Origin: Variovorax sp. HW608
GTDB taxonomy: Bacteria > Pseudomonadota > Gammaproteobacteria > Burkholderiales > Burkholderiaceae_C
NCBI RefSeq assembly: GCF_900090195.1
Contig: NZ_LT607803.1
Span: 248,001 to 312,000, forward strand
Length of the DNA stretch: 64,000 bases
Reading direction: 5' to 3'
Positions within the stretch are counted from its first letter, which is position 1. Every line of letters starts with the position of its first letter. Below are positions 54,724 through 63,697 of this stretch, in pieces. Below the pieces are notes generated by a model. It saw nothing but the letters and a program-made list of their open reading frames with translations. It made no database searches and had not been told where the DNA came from. Made by a program: the position numbers and the translations under genes.

Positions 54724-55209
54724 CCGCCGTCAAGAGAAGAACGGCCGGAGCGATACGCCAGACGAACACGCTGAAGGCAGAGCCGAATAGCAGCAAAAGA
54801 GTCTGCGAATCTGAATTCATTCATGCAAGTTCTGGTCGCGCGATTATTGCAGGACCAAAGGCCGGCTCACGCGCATCCAATCGCGGGGCGCTCGTCTGCT
54901 CGAAGGCCCAGACGCCCGCAGGTGCGTTCGCGACGAGGCCCCGGCAAAGCGCGGATCGCAGCTGTCGCCGACCCCCTGTCGCACCCGAGGCTCGCTCCGC
55001 TGGGATTGCCGCTGCCGGCTCTTGACCGACACGAAGCGAATGTTTGGGCCCTGGTTTCCCTGACAGCCGATAGGGGCTGACGAACTTCAGTGCCATCAGA
55101 CGCATGTGGCCGTGCTCGGTGAACAGCCGCTCCCCCCATTGGGGACAAGCGCCCAAGCGCCCGACCCCAAGAAGGCCTGGCCTGGAACGAAGTCGCCTCG
55201 ACGGTCTAC
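54724..55209. other. Intergenic region, no gene seen
   Basis: 486 bases. Several overlapping frames exist on both strands but none has a ribosome site or a recognisable domain. The upstream promoter of the H-NS-like gene should lie near 54720-54800. No terminator hairpin was found after the ScfR-type gene. Confidence 0.3.
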
Positions 55210-56685
55210 TTACGTCGGAAGCGGGGCACTAGCATATGGAGCGAATTGGCGGAGATTTTCATTGACGTGCAGTTCCCGGCCCACAGCCGGGAATGCGCGC
55301 TGAGCGCAGTTTTCCCGATCGCAGATCTTGCAGCCCGCGCCGATGGGTGTCGCGGCATTGGCATCGTTCAGATCGAGTCCCGTGGCGTAGACGAGGCGGT
55401 GGGCATGCCGCACATCGCATCCCAATGCAACCGCGAACGTGCGGCCAGAAGCGCCGAATCCTCCGCGCTGGCGCGAAATGCAGCGCGCAATCCAGAGGTA
55501 AGTGCGCCCATCCGGCATGCGCGCCAGCTGCGTCAGAATCTTGCCCGGCTGTGCGAAGGCCTCGTACACATTCCAGAGCGGACAGGTACCGCCCGTTCGC
55601 GAAAAATGGAAGTCAGTGGCCGACTGGCGCTTGGAGATGTTGCCGGCGCGATCGACACGCACGAAGAAGAACGGGATGCCTTTGGCGTCGGGTCGTTGCA
55701 TGGTGGAGAGCCGGTGGCAAACGGTCTCGAAGCTGACCCTGAATTGCTGGCTGAGCAGTTCGATGTCATAGCGCAAGGCCTCGGCCTCTGCCAAGAACCG
55801 TCGATAAGGCAGGAGCAATGCACCGGCGAAGTAGCTGGCAAAACCAATGCGCGCCAACGCACGTGCCTCGTCACTCCCAAAGCTCTCGTGATTGGCAAAC
55901 GATTCAATGAGATCCGCCGCATCGAGCCGCGCAATCTGGGTCGCGAGCTGAAATGCACGCTGCCCGGGCTCAATGTCGGCCGAGAGGCTCAAGGTACGGT
56001 TGGACGGGCTGAATGCACGCACGACATCGGCGTCGTTGCCGATACGCCGTGCGTTGATCGTTGCAACTCCGTGCACCACGAGCAGATGTCTTTCGAGCAG
56101 GGGCACCATATCGCCCCCCACAGCGACGACATCGTCCAGTGCCTTCCCCCTGGCATCGTCACGATGCAGCCTCTCGAAGAGCTCCTCGGCTCGTTCGTCG
56201 AGCACGGCCATGTGGTTGTGCCGTTCATAGAAGAAGTCGCGCACTTGTTCGTATGGCTGCAGGGGTGCCATCGAGAGCTGGGGATTGCGATCGCCGTCCA
56301 GGCCATCCGCCAGTAGCGTCAGGCGTTCCTCGGCCGTTCTGCAACGCCGGTGCAGGCGCACCAGCACTTGTGCCATGGCGGGCAGCTGTCCGACCAGCGC
56401 CTGTACCTCCGACATTGGAACCGGCTCCTGCCCGCCGGCCTCGGCGACCACTTCGCGCAGTTCCGAAATGAGCCGTGCCTCTTCGTCCTCGGAAAAGAAC
56501 TGCAGGTCGACACCCATGGCCGATTGCAGCCGCAGCAGCACCGGCACCGTGAGCGGTCGCTGATTGTTCTCGATCTGATTCAGGTAGCTCGGCGACAGCT
56601 TGAGGGCCTGCGCCAATGCGGCCTGCGTGATCCCGCGCTGCTCGCGCAAGGTCTTCAGTCGCACGCCCATGTAGGTCTTGTGCAT
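55210..56685 (-). CDS. ScfR/RamB-type short-chain fatty acyl regulator (XRE family)
   Basis: 491 aa from ATG 56685. N-terminal XRE HTH (LKTLREQRGITQAALAQALK, SPSYLNQIENNQRPLT), then an IrrE/ImmA-like middle part around SFANHESFGSDEARALARIG and FASYFAGALLLPYRRFLAEA, and a C-terminal DUF2083-type domain with a cysteine cluster (GCKICDRENCAQRAF). This architecture is known from regulators of propionate and glyoxylate/acetate metabolism (ScfR, RamB, PrpR-like) that respond to acyl-CoA. It is divergent from prpC, and TTGC-containing operator candidates lie between. It probably activates the methylcitrate operon in response to propionyl-CoA. Confidence 0.92.
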   Translation of the reverse strand: MHKTYMGVRLKTLREQRGITQAALAQALKLSPSYLNQIENNQRPLTVPVLLRLQSAMGVDLQFFSEDEEARLISELREVVAEAGGQEPVPMSEVQALVGQLPAMAQVLVRLHRRCRTAEERLTLLADGLDGDRNPQLSMAPLQPYEQVRDFFYERHNHMAVLDERAEELFERLHRDDARGKALDDVVAVGGDMVPLLERHLLVVHGVATINARRIGNDADVVRAFSPSNRTLSLSADIEPGQRAFQLATQIARLDAADLIESFANHESFGSDEARALARIGFASYFAGALLLPYRRFLAEAEALRYDIELLSQQFRVSFETVCHRLSTMQRPDAKGIPFFFVRVDRAGNISKRQSATDFHFSRTGGTCPLWNVYEAFAQPGKILTQLARMPDGRTYLWIARCISRQRGGFGASGRTFAVALGCDVRHAHRLVYATGLDLNDANAATPIGAGCKICDRENCAQRAFPAVGRELHVNENLRQFAPYASAPLPT

Positions 56686-56700
56686 CGTGGCTATATCTTC

Positions 56701-56789
56701 GCAAATATTGCAAATTGGCACCTTGGGCTTCGCAACTCTTCGCCACTTCAGCCCTAGGCAACGCGATTGTCCATTGCGAAGATTGCAAA
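56701..56789. promoter_or_regulatory. Two copies of a 14-bp GCRAAnATTGCAAA site
   Basis: GCAAATATTGCAAA at 56701-56714 and GCGAAGATTGCAAA at 56776-56789, 12 of 14 bases identical, spaced 75 bases, in the divergent ScfR/prpC promoter. Each contains TTGCAAA, resembling the TTTGCAAA core of RamB-type sites. The first is 16 bases before the regulator start, suggesting autoregulation; the second is 35 bases before prpC. Confidence 0.6.
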
Positions 56790-56823
56790 CACAACTTGGG
56801 ATTTGATGAAAGTGAAACCCGCG

Positions 56824-57981
56824 ATGACGACACAAGCCTCCGCTGCATCCTTCAAGCCGAAAAAATCGGTCGCCCTTTCAGGCGTCACCGCCGGCAACAC
56901 CGCGCTATGCACCGTCGGCCGCACGGGCAACGACCTGCACTACCGCGGCTACGACATCCTGGATATCGCCGAGGTATGCGAATTCGAGGAGATCGCGCAC
57001 CTGCTGGTGCACGGCAAGCTGCCCACGAGCGCCGAACTCAGGGCCTACAAGACGAAGCTGCGCGCCATGCGCGGCCTGCCCGCGAGCGTGAAGGAAGCGC
57101 TGGAGCGCCTGCCCGCCGGCGCGCACCCGATGGACGTGATGCGCACCGGCGTCTCGGCGCTGGGCTGCATCCTGCCCGAGAAGGATGACCACAACCTGCC
57201 TGGCGCAAGAGACATCGCCGACCGCCTGATGGCTTCGCTGGGTTCGATGCTGCTCTACTGGTATCACTGGAGCACACAGGGCAAGCGCATTGACGTGGAG
57301 ACGGACGACGACTCCATCGGCGGTCACTTCCTTCATCTGCTGCATGGCGAGAAGCCTTCGGACACCTGGGTGCGGGCGATGCACACCTCGCTGAACCTGT
57401 ACGCGGAGCATGAGTTCAACGCTTCCACTTTCACGGCACGCGTGATCGCGGGGACCGGCAGCGACATGTACTCGGCCATCGCCGGCGCGATCGGCGCGCT
57501 GCGCGGCCCAAAGCATGGCGGCGCGAACGAGGTGGCCTTCGAGACCCAGAAACGCTACGACACCCCGGATGAGGCCGAGGCCGACATCCGGAGCCGCGTG
57601 GAGGCCAAGGAGGTCGTGATCGGCTTCGGCCATCCGGTCTACACAGTGAGCGACCCGCGCAACGTGGTGATCAAGGAGGTCGCGAAGCGGCTGTCCGACG
57701 AGGCGGGCTCGCGCAAGATGTTCGACATCGCCGAGCGGCTGGAATCGGTGATGTGGGAGGTCAAGAAGATGTTCCCCAACCTCGACTGGTTCAGTGCGGT
57801 GAGCTACCACATGATGGGCGTGCCGACGGCGATGTTCACGCCGCTGTTCGTGATTGCGCGCACCAGCGGCTGGGCCGCGCACGTGATCGAGCAGCGCGTG
57901 GACAACAAGATCATCCGCCCGAGCGCGAACTATGTCGGGCCCGAGGACCTGAAGTACGTGCCGATCGGCGAGCGCGGGTAA
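56824..57981 (+). CDS. prpC: 2-methylcitrate synthase
   Basis: 385 aa, the usual PrpC length. Catalytic residues are visible: H231 in [14 protein letters not shown]270 in VIGFGHPVY and D321 in [12 protein letters not shown]. Also [20 protein letters not shown] and [20 protein letters not shown]. It condenses propionyl-CoA with oxaloacetate to 2-methylcitrate, the first step of the methylcitrate cycle. The ATG at 56824 is chosen over 56806 by comparison with family starts. First gene of the operon with acnD 6 bases downstream. Confidence 0.95.
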   Translation: MTTQASAASFKPKKSVALSGVTAGNTALCTVGRTGNDLHYRGYDILDIAEVCEFEEIAHLLVHGKLPTSAELRAYKTKLRAMRGLPASVKEALERLPAGAHPMDVMRTGVSALGCILPEKDDHNLPGARDIADRLMASLGSMLLYWYHWSTQGKRIDVETDDDSIGGHFLHLLHGEKPSDTWVRAMHTSLNLYAEHEFNASTFTARVIAGTGSDMYSAIAGAIGALRGPKHGGANEVAFETQKRYDTPDEAEADIRSRVEAKEVVIGFGHPVYTVSDPRNVVIKEVAKRLSDEAGSRKMFDIAERLESVMWEVKKMFPNLDWFSAVSYHMMGVPTAMFTPLFVIARTSGWAAHVIEQRVDNKIIRPSANYVGPEDLKYVPIGERG

Positions 57982-57987
57982 GAAACC

Positions 57988-60618
57988 ATGAATACGAAAT
58001 ACAGAAAGCGGTTACCAGGCACGACGCTGGAGTTCTTCGACGCGAAGGCCGCGGTAGACGCCATTCGACCCGGCGCCTGGGCTACCCTGCCCTACACCGC
58101 GCGCGTGCATGCCGAGAACCTGGTGCGCCGCTGCGACCCGGCGATCCTCGACGCGTGCCTTCAGCAGATCATCGAACGCCGGCGCGACCGCGACTTTCCG
58201 TGGTTTCCGGTCCGCGTGGTCTGCCACGACATCCTGGGCCAGACCGCGCTGGTCGACCTGGCGGGCTTGCGCGATGCGATCGCGGCCGAGGGCGGCGATC
58301 CGGCGCAGGTGAATCCGGTTGTGCCGGTGCAGCTCATCGTGGACCACTCGCTGGCCGTGGAGTGCGGCGGCTTCGACCCCGACGCCTTCGCCAAGAACCG
58401 CGCGATCGAGGACCGTCGAAACGAAGACCGCTTCCACTTCATCGAATGGACGAAGCGGGCCTTCGCCAACGTCGACGTGATCCCCGCAGGCAACGGGATC
58501 ATGCATCAGATCAACCTGGAGAAGATGTCGCCGGTGGTCTACGTACAGGACGGCGTGGCCTTCCCCGACACCTGCGTGGGCACCGACAGCCACACGCCGC
58601 ATGTCGATGCGCTGGGCGTGATCGCCGTGGGTGTAGGTGGACTGGAGGCGGAGAACGTCATGCTGGGCCGCGCGTCGTGGATGCGCCTGCCCGACATCGT
58701 GGGCGTGGAGCTGACCGGACAGCGCCAGCCGGGTATCACCGCCACCGACATCGTGCTCGCGCTCACCGAGTTCCTGCGCAATGAAAAGGTTGTCGGCGCC
58801 TACCTGGAGTTCTTCGGCGAGGGCGCGCGCGGCCTGACCATCGGGGACCGCGCCACCATCTCCAACATGTGCCCGGAGTACGGTGCGACTGCTGCTCTCT
58901 TCTACATCGACCAGCAAACGATCGACTACCTGAAGCTCACCGGCCGTGACGACGAGCAGGTGAAGCTCGTCGAGCACTACGCGAAGACGGCCGGCTTCTG
59001 GGCCAGCGAGCTCGAGAGCGCGCAGTACGAGCGCGTGCTGAAGTTCGACCTGTCCGCCGTCGTGCGAAACATGGCCGGGCCCTCGAATCCGCACCGACGG
59101 CTGCCGACCTCCGCGCTGCAGGAGCGCGGCATCGCGGTCGACCTCGACAAGGCCCGTGCTCAAGAGGCGCAGGGCCTGATGCCCGACGGGGCCGTGATCA
59201 TCGCGGCCATCACGAGTTGCACCAACACGAGCAATCCGCGCAACGTGATCGCCGCAGCGCTGTTGGCGCGCAATGCGAATGCGCGAGGCCTCAAGCGCAA
59301 GCCCTGGGTCAAGACGTCGCTCGCGCCCGGTTCGAAGGCGGTGGAGCTTTATCTGAAGGAAGCGGATCTGCTCGGCGAGCTGGAGCAGCTCGGCTTCGGC
59401 ATCGTCGCTTTCGCGTGCACCACCTGCAATGGCATGAGCGGTGCGCTTGATCCGAAGATCCAGCAGGAGATCATCGATCGCGACCTCTACGCCACGGCAG
59501 TGCTGTCGGGCAATCGCAACTTCGACGGGCGCATCCATCCCTATGCCAAGCAGGCCTTTCTGGCCTCGCCACCGTTGGTGGTGGCCTATGCGATTGCCGG
59601 CACCATCCGGCTCGACATCGAGCAGGATGTGCTGGGCATCGATGCGCAAGGCAAGGAAGTGCGCCTCAAGGACATCTGGCCGAGCGACGAGGAGATCGAC
59701 GCGATCGTCGCTGCGAGCGTCAGGCCCGATCACTTCCGCCAGGTCTACGAGCCGATGTTCGCGATCCGGGCGGATGACGGTGAGCGGGCAAGCCCGCAAT
59801 ACGACTGGCGGCCGCAATCCACCTACATCCGCCGCCCGCCCTACTGGGACACTGATGGCGTGGGCGCGCTCGCGGCCAATCCGCGCACGCTCAAGGGCAT
59901 GCGGCCGCTGGCGCTTCTGCCGGACAACATCACGACCGACCACCTCTCACCGTCCAACGCCATCCTGATGAATTCCGCCGCCGGCGAATACCTTCACCGG
60001 ATGGGCCTGCCCGAAGAGGACTTCAACTCGTACGCGACCCACCGCGGCGACCACCTGACCGCGATGCGCGCGACCTTCGCAAACCCGACGCTGAAGAACG
60101 AGATGGTGCGCAACGCCGACGGCAGCGTGAAGGCGGGCTCGCTGGCCCGTATCGAGCCGGAAGGCAAGGTCGTTCGCATGTGGGAAGCGATCGAGACCTA
60201 TCTCGTTCGCCGGCAGCCGCTCATCGTGATCGCGGGCGCGGACTACGGCCAGGGATCGAGCCGCGACTGGGCAGCCAAGGGTGTGCGCCTGGCCGGCGTG
60301 GAAACGGTGGTGGCCGAGGGCTTCGAGCGCATCCACCGCACCAACCTCATCGGCATGGGTGTGCTGCCGCTGGAATTCAAGCCGGGCACGAACCGCCTGA
60401 CGCTCCGGCTCGACGGCACAGAGACCTACGACGTCATCGGCAAGCGCACGCCGCGCGCGAGTCTGGCCCTTGTCATCCATCGCAAGAGCGGCGAGACGCT
60501 GCATGTGCCCGTGACCTGCCGTCTCGACACGGCCGAGGAAGTCTCGATCTACGAGGCCGGCGGCGTGCTGCAGCGCTTTGCGCAGGACTTCCTGGCCGGA
60601 CAGGAGTGCGTCGCGTGA
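57988..60618 (+). CDS. acnD: Fe/S-dependent 2-methylisocitrate dehydratase AcnD
   Basis: 876 aa. Aconitase superfamily: SCTNTSNPRNVIAAALLARN and CTTCNGMSG supply the three cluster cysteines, with GTDSHTPHVDALGVIAVGVG and the swivel domain GADYGQGSSRDWAAKG. The opening MNTKYRKRLPGTTLEFFDAK and the length are typical of AcnD rather than AcnA/AcnB. AcnD dehydrates 2-methylcitrate to 4-methylaconitate-type product and works with PrpF, replacing PrpD. Its stop overlaps the prpF start. Confidence 0.96.
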   Translation: MNTKYRKRLPGTTLEFFDAKAAVDAIRPGAWATLPYTARVHAENLVRRCDPAILDACLQQIIERRRDRDFPWFPVRVVCHDILGQTALVDLAGLRDAIAAEGGDPAQVNPVVPVQLIVDHSLAVECGGFDPDAFAKNRAIEDRRNEDRFHFIEWTKRAFANVDVIPAGNGIMHQINLEKMSPVVYVQDGVAFPDTCVGTDSHTPHVDALGVIAVGVGGLEAENVMLGRASWMRLPDIVGVELTGQRQPGITATDIVLALTEFLRNEKVVGAYLEFFGEGARGLTIGDRATISNMCPEYGATAALFYIDQQTIDYLKLTGRDDEQVKLVEHYAKTAGFWASELESAQYERVLKFDLSAVVRNMAGPSNPHRRLPTSALQERGIAVDLDKARAQEAQGLMPDGAVIIAAITSCTNTSNPRNVIAAALLARNANARGLKRKPWVKTSLAPGSKAVELYLKEADLLGELEQLGFGIVAFACTTCNGMSGALDPKIQQEIIDRDLYATAVLSGNRNFDGRIHPYAKQAFLASPPLVVAYAIAGTIRLDIEQDVLGIDAQGKEVRLKDIWPSDEEIDAIVAASVRPDHFRQVYEPMFAIRADDGERASPQYDWRPQSTYIRRPPYWDTDGVGALAANPRTLKGMRPLALLPDNITTDHLSPSNAILMNSAAGEYLHRMGLPEEDFNSYATHRGDHLTAMRATFANPTLKNEMVRNADGSVKAGSLARIEPEGKVVRMWEAIETYLVRRQPLIVIAGADYGQGSSRDWAAKGVRLAGVETVVAEGFERIHRTNLIGMGVLPLEFKPGTNRLTLRLDGTETYDVIGKRTPRASLALVIHRKSGETLHVPVTCRLDTAEEVSIYEAGGVLQRFAQDFLAGQECVA

Positions 60619-61826
60619 CCACAATCGGCCCCATGAACGCAGCACCCCAGATCAGAATTCCCGCCACCTACATGCGCGGCGGCACCAGCAAGGGCGTGTT
60701 CTTCCGCCTGCAGGACCTGCCCGACTCGGCTCAGCAACCGGGCCCCGCCCGCGACCGTTTGCTGCAGCGCGTGGTCGGCAGCCCCGATCCCTATGGCAAG
60801 CAGATCGACGGCATGGGCGGCGCCACCTCGTCGACTTCCAAGGCCGTCATCCTGTCGGCCTCCAGTCGCCCGGACCATGAGGTGGACTACCTGTTCGGCC
60901 AGGTGTCCATCGACAGCGCCTTCGTCGACTGGTCGGGCAACTGCGGCAACCTGTCGGCGGCGGTCGGACCTTTTGCGATCGGCAACGGCCTGCTGCCGGC
61001 CGAGCGCATTCCGCAGGACGGCATCTGCACCGTTCGCATCTGGCAGGCCAACATCGGCAAGACCATCGTCGCCCATGTGCCGATCACCGGCGGGCAGGTG
61101 CAGGAGACGGGCGACTTCGAGCTCGATGGCGTGACCTTCCCGGCCGCCGAGGTGCAGCTCGAATTCCTCGATCCGGCGGACGAGGGTGAAGGCGAAGGCG
61201 GCACAACCATGTTCCCGACCGGCCGGTTGGTCGACGAGCTGGAAGTGCCGGGCGTGGGAACGTTCAAGGCCACGCTGATCAATGCCGGCATCCCGACCGT
61301 CTTCGTGAATGCGAGCGACATCGGCTACACGGGCACCGAGCTGCAGGATGCGATCAACAGCGATGCTCAGGCGCTGGCGCGCTTCGAGGCCATCCGTGCG
61401 TGGGGCGCCGTGAAGATGGGCCTGATCAAGGAGATCGGCGAGGCGGCGAAGCGCCAGCACACGCCGAAGGTCGCCTTCGTCGCGCCGCCTGCGGATTACG
61501 TGGCCTCCAGCGGCAAGGCCGTACGGGCGGCGGACGTCGATCTGCTGGTGCGCGCCCTCTCCATGGGCAAGCTGCACCACGCGATGATGGGCACGGCGGC
61601 CGTGGCGATCGGCACCGCGGCGGCGATTCCCGGCACGCTCGTCAATCTCGCTGCGGGCGGCGGCGAGCGCAACGCCGTGCGCTTCGGCCATCCCTCGGGC
61701 ACGCTGCGCGTGGGCGCCGAAGCCATGCGGGCCGATGGGCAGTGGCAAGTGACCAAGGCCGTCATGAGCCGAAGCGCCCGTGTGTTGATGGAAGGCTGGG
61801 TGCGCGTGCCCGGCGACAGTTTCTGA
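60615..61826 (+). CDS. prpF: 2-methylaconitate cis-trans isomerase PrpF
   Basis: 403 aa from a GTG at 60615, whose AGGAG lies 9 bases upstream and which overlaps the acnD stop; the ATG at 60633 is the alternative. Core: YMRGGTSKGVFFRLQDLP (catalytic Lys), DWSGNCGNLSAAVGPFAIG, EGEGGTTMFPTG and RNAVRFGHPSGTLRVGAE. PrpF isomerises the AcnD product so that it can be hydrated to 2-methylisocitrate. Part of the AcnD-PrpF variant of the methylcitrate cycle. Confidence 0.95.
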   Translation: MTTIGPMNAAPQIRIPATYMRGGTSKGVFFRLQDLPDSAQQPGPARDRLLQRVVGSPDPYGKQIDGMGGATSSTSKAVILSASSRPDHEVDYLFGQVSIDSAFVDWSGNCGNLSAAVGPFAIGNGLLPAERIPQDGICTVRIWQANIGKTIVAHVPITGGQVQETGDFELDGVTFPAAEVQLEFLDPADEGEGEGGTTMFPTGRLVDELEVPGVGTFKATLINAGIPTVFVNASDIGYTGTELQDAINSDAQALARFEAIRAWGAVKMGLIKEIGEAAKRQHTPKVAFVAPPADYVASSGKAVRAADVDLLVRALSMGKLHHAMMGTAAVAIGTAAAIPGTLVNLAAGGGERNAVRFGHPSGTLRVGAEAMRADGQWQVTKAVMSRSARVLMEGWVRVPGDSF

Positions 61827-61840
61827 TTGGAAGTTCACGT

Positions 61841-62707
61841 ATGTCCATGTCTACCCGCAAGCAACTCAAATCCCTCGCCGAAGCGCGCCGTGGCGTGCTG
61901 GTGCCGGGTGCCTTCAACGCGCTCTCGGCCAAGGTGATCGAGGACCTCGGCTTCGAGGCAATCTACGTCACCGGCGCCGGCGTCACCAACATGTGGTTCG
62001 GCATGCCCGACCAAGGCTTCATGGGGCTGGCGGAAATCGCGGATCACACCGCGCGCATCCGTGATGCGGTGCGGCTGCCGCTGATCGTCGACGCCGACAC
62101 CGGCTTCGGCAATGCGCTCAACGTGCACCACACCGTGCGCGTGCTGGAGCGTGCCGGAGCGGACTGCATCCAGTTCGAGGACCAGGTTGCGCCCAAGCGT
62201 TGCGGCCATTTCTCGGGCAAGGAGGTGATCTCGACAGAGGAAGCCGTAAGCAAGATCAAGGCGGCCGTCGATGCGCGCCAGGATGCGGACCTCATGATCA
62301 TGGCCCGCACCGATGCGGCAGCCATTCACGGCTTCGAAGCGGCCATCGAACGCGCTCAGAAGTTCGCCGAGGCCGGCGCTGACATCCTCTTCGTCGAGGC
62401 CGTGACCACGGCTGAGGAAGTTCGTGCATTGCCCCGGCGCCTGGGAAAGCCTCAGTTGATGAACATGGTCATCGGTGGTCGTACACCGATCTTCAATGCC
62501 GAGCAACTCGGCGAGCTCGGCTACGGCATCGTGCTCTATGCCAATGCCGCGCTGCAGGGTGCGGTGGCCGGCATGCAGAAGGCACTGACGGTGCTGCGCG
62601 ACGAGAAGGAAGTGCAGGAATCGAGCGGGCTCGTCACGCCCTTCGCTGAACGACAGCGACTGGTCGGCAAGCCGGAATGGGATGCGATGGAGAAACGCTA
62701 CACATGA
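61841..62707 (+). CDS. Isocitrate lyase/PEP-mutase family lyase (2-methylisocitrate lyase slot)
   Basis: 288 aa. The TIM-barrel signature is present: VLVPGAFNALSAKVIEDLGF, LIVDADTGFGNALNVHH (metal Asp), CIQFEDQVAPKRCGHFSGKE (catalytic Cys in KRCGH). Position suggests PrpB, which splits 2-methylisocitrate to pyruvate and succinate. But the C-terminal half (LMNMVIGGRTPIFNAEQLGE, LGYGIVLYANAALQGAVAGM) differs from E. coli-type PrpB (ITEFGATPLF, ALYPLSAFRAM) and is more like oxaloacetate decarboxylase or dimethylmalate-lyase relatives. So the gene symbol prpB is withheld. The start at 61841 gives MSMSTRKQ; the second ATG is at 61847. Confidence 0.85.
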   Translation: MSMSTRKQLKSLAEARRGVLVPGAFNALSAKVIEDLGFEAIYVTGAGVTNMWFGMPDQGFMGLAEIADHTARIRDAVRLPLIVDADTGFGNALNVHHTVRVLERAGADCIQFEDQVAPKRCGHFSGKEVISTEEAVSKIKAAVDARQDADLMIMARTDAAAIHGFEAAIERAQKFAEAGADILFVEAVTTAEEVRALPRRLGKPQLMNMVIGGRTPIFNAEQLGELGYGIVLYANAALQGAVAGMQKALTVLRDEKEVQESSGLVTPFAERQRLVGKPEWDAMEKRYT

Positions 62708-62927
62708 ACCGTCGCGCGGCGCCAACTTCTACCTTGGCCCGCGTGATCGTCCTGGAGATCTGTTCCTCCCCATAAAGGACGGTCATTCCATCAGCGGTCA
62801 ATGTCGCGGGTGACGACGCCCAAAACGCCCGCAACGATGCCCTGACCCACGAACTGAAGTACCGTCACCCCAAGGTGGGCTACCTGTCGAACGGCAGGGA
62901 TGCCCGCCCATAGCTTTTCTTCCGCCC
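62708..62927. other. Intergenic, nothing clear
   Basis: 220 bases between the lyase and the convergent small ORF. No hairpin with a T-tract was found; short frames on the minus strand (to 63055) have no support. Confidence 0.3.
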
Positions 62928-63134
62928 TCAAGCCGGCCTGCGCCGCAGGCGCTCCCGGTAGAGCACAGCTCCAATCCAGCCAAGAACCGCCCAGTCATCA
63001 TCAGTGAGGTGGTCGCGCGCCAGATCCATCCACCCCGCCAGCTCGGCAATCGCATCGTCCAGGCCCTCGTTGCTGCCCTGGAGGTCCAGCGTGAGAGAAA
63101 GCAGCTCGAACAGCTCGATGTTCGGGTGAGACAT
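62928..63134 (-). CDS. Small acidic hypothetical protein
   Basis: 68 aa: MSHPNIELFELLSLTLDLQG, DDAIAELAGWMDLARDHLTD, DWAVLGWIGAVLYRERLRR. Helical and amphipathic, with a protein-like composition, but no recognised family and no clear ribosome site. It lies 53 bases after, and on the same strand as, the 169-aa hypothetical gene. Confidence 0.5.
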   Translation of the reverse strand: MSHPNIELFELLSLTLDLQGSNEGLDDAIAELAGWMDLARDHLTDDDWAVLGWIGAVLYRERLRRRPA

Positions 63135-63187
63135 TAGCCCAGTCTGCGCCGCGTACGCGTCACCTTCAAGACGGCTCGACGAGGGGG

Positions 63188-63697
63188 CTACTTGAGTTCG
63201 TGAAAGTTGGTCTCGATCCAGACCCTGCCCTCCTCATTGAGGGCAAAGGTGAGCGCCTTTTCCTTCGACAGCCGCCCGGCCCGGATGTCCTTGGAAAGCG
63301 GGTTCTCACTCGACAGGTCATCTCGCCGACGGTTGTAGGTGTGCTCATGGCCATCGTCGTCGAAATACGTGTACGACACCGCGATCCCGTCAAGGTTTGC
63401 CAGCGGCTGCAGGAAAGCGATGAACCGTGATGCGCTGATGCCGTCGGCCTTGATGGCGTTCCAGTGCTTCAGGAGCACAGCATTGGTCACGTCGGGCTTC
63501 CCAGTTGGAGCCTCGCGGACCGCATCCACGTGCGAGGAGCCGGCCCTCGCCGGAGCCTCGGCCTCGCTCGCCTGACCGTTCTTGCGGAAGAAGTCGGCCA
63601 CGATTTCCGAGAATGTCCGTGTGTCGGACGGAACTCTCTCCCGTGCAGGAATGGCCTCCAGGCTATGTGGCAATGTACTCATGTCCGCACTGTCCAT
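63188..63697 (-). CDS. Hypothetical protein
   Basis: 169 aa from ATG 63697, which follows a GAAAGGGG ribosome site 4 bases upstream; an in-frame extension to 63934 lacks one. The N-terminal half is polar and probably disordered (PARERVPSDTRTFSEIVADF), the C-terminal half compact: HWNAIKADGISASRFIAFLQ, GIAVSYTYFDDDGHEHTYN, ALTFALNEEGRVWIETNFHE. No family recognised. Confidence 0.7.
   Translation of the reverse strand: MDSADMSTLPHSLEAIPARERVPSDTRTFSEIVADFFRKNGQASEAEAPARAGSSHVDAVREAPTGKPDVTNAVLLKHWNAIKADGISASRFIAFLQPLANLDGIAVSYTYFDDDGHEHTYNRRRDDLSSENPLSKDIRAGRLSKEKALTFALNEEGRVWIETNFHELK

Noticed and set aside
58012..59943. 643-codon minus-strand frame over acnD
   Set aside because: Shadow of a strongly supported aconitase-family gene; no ribosome site or domain.
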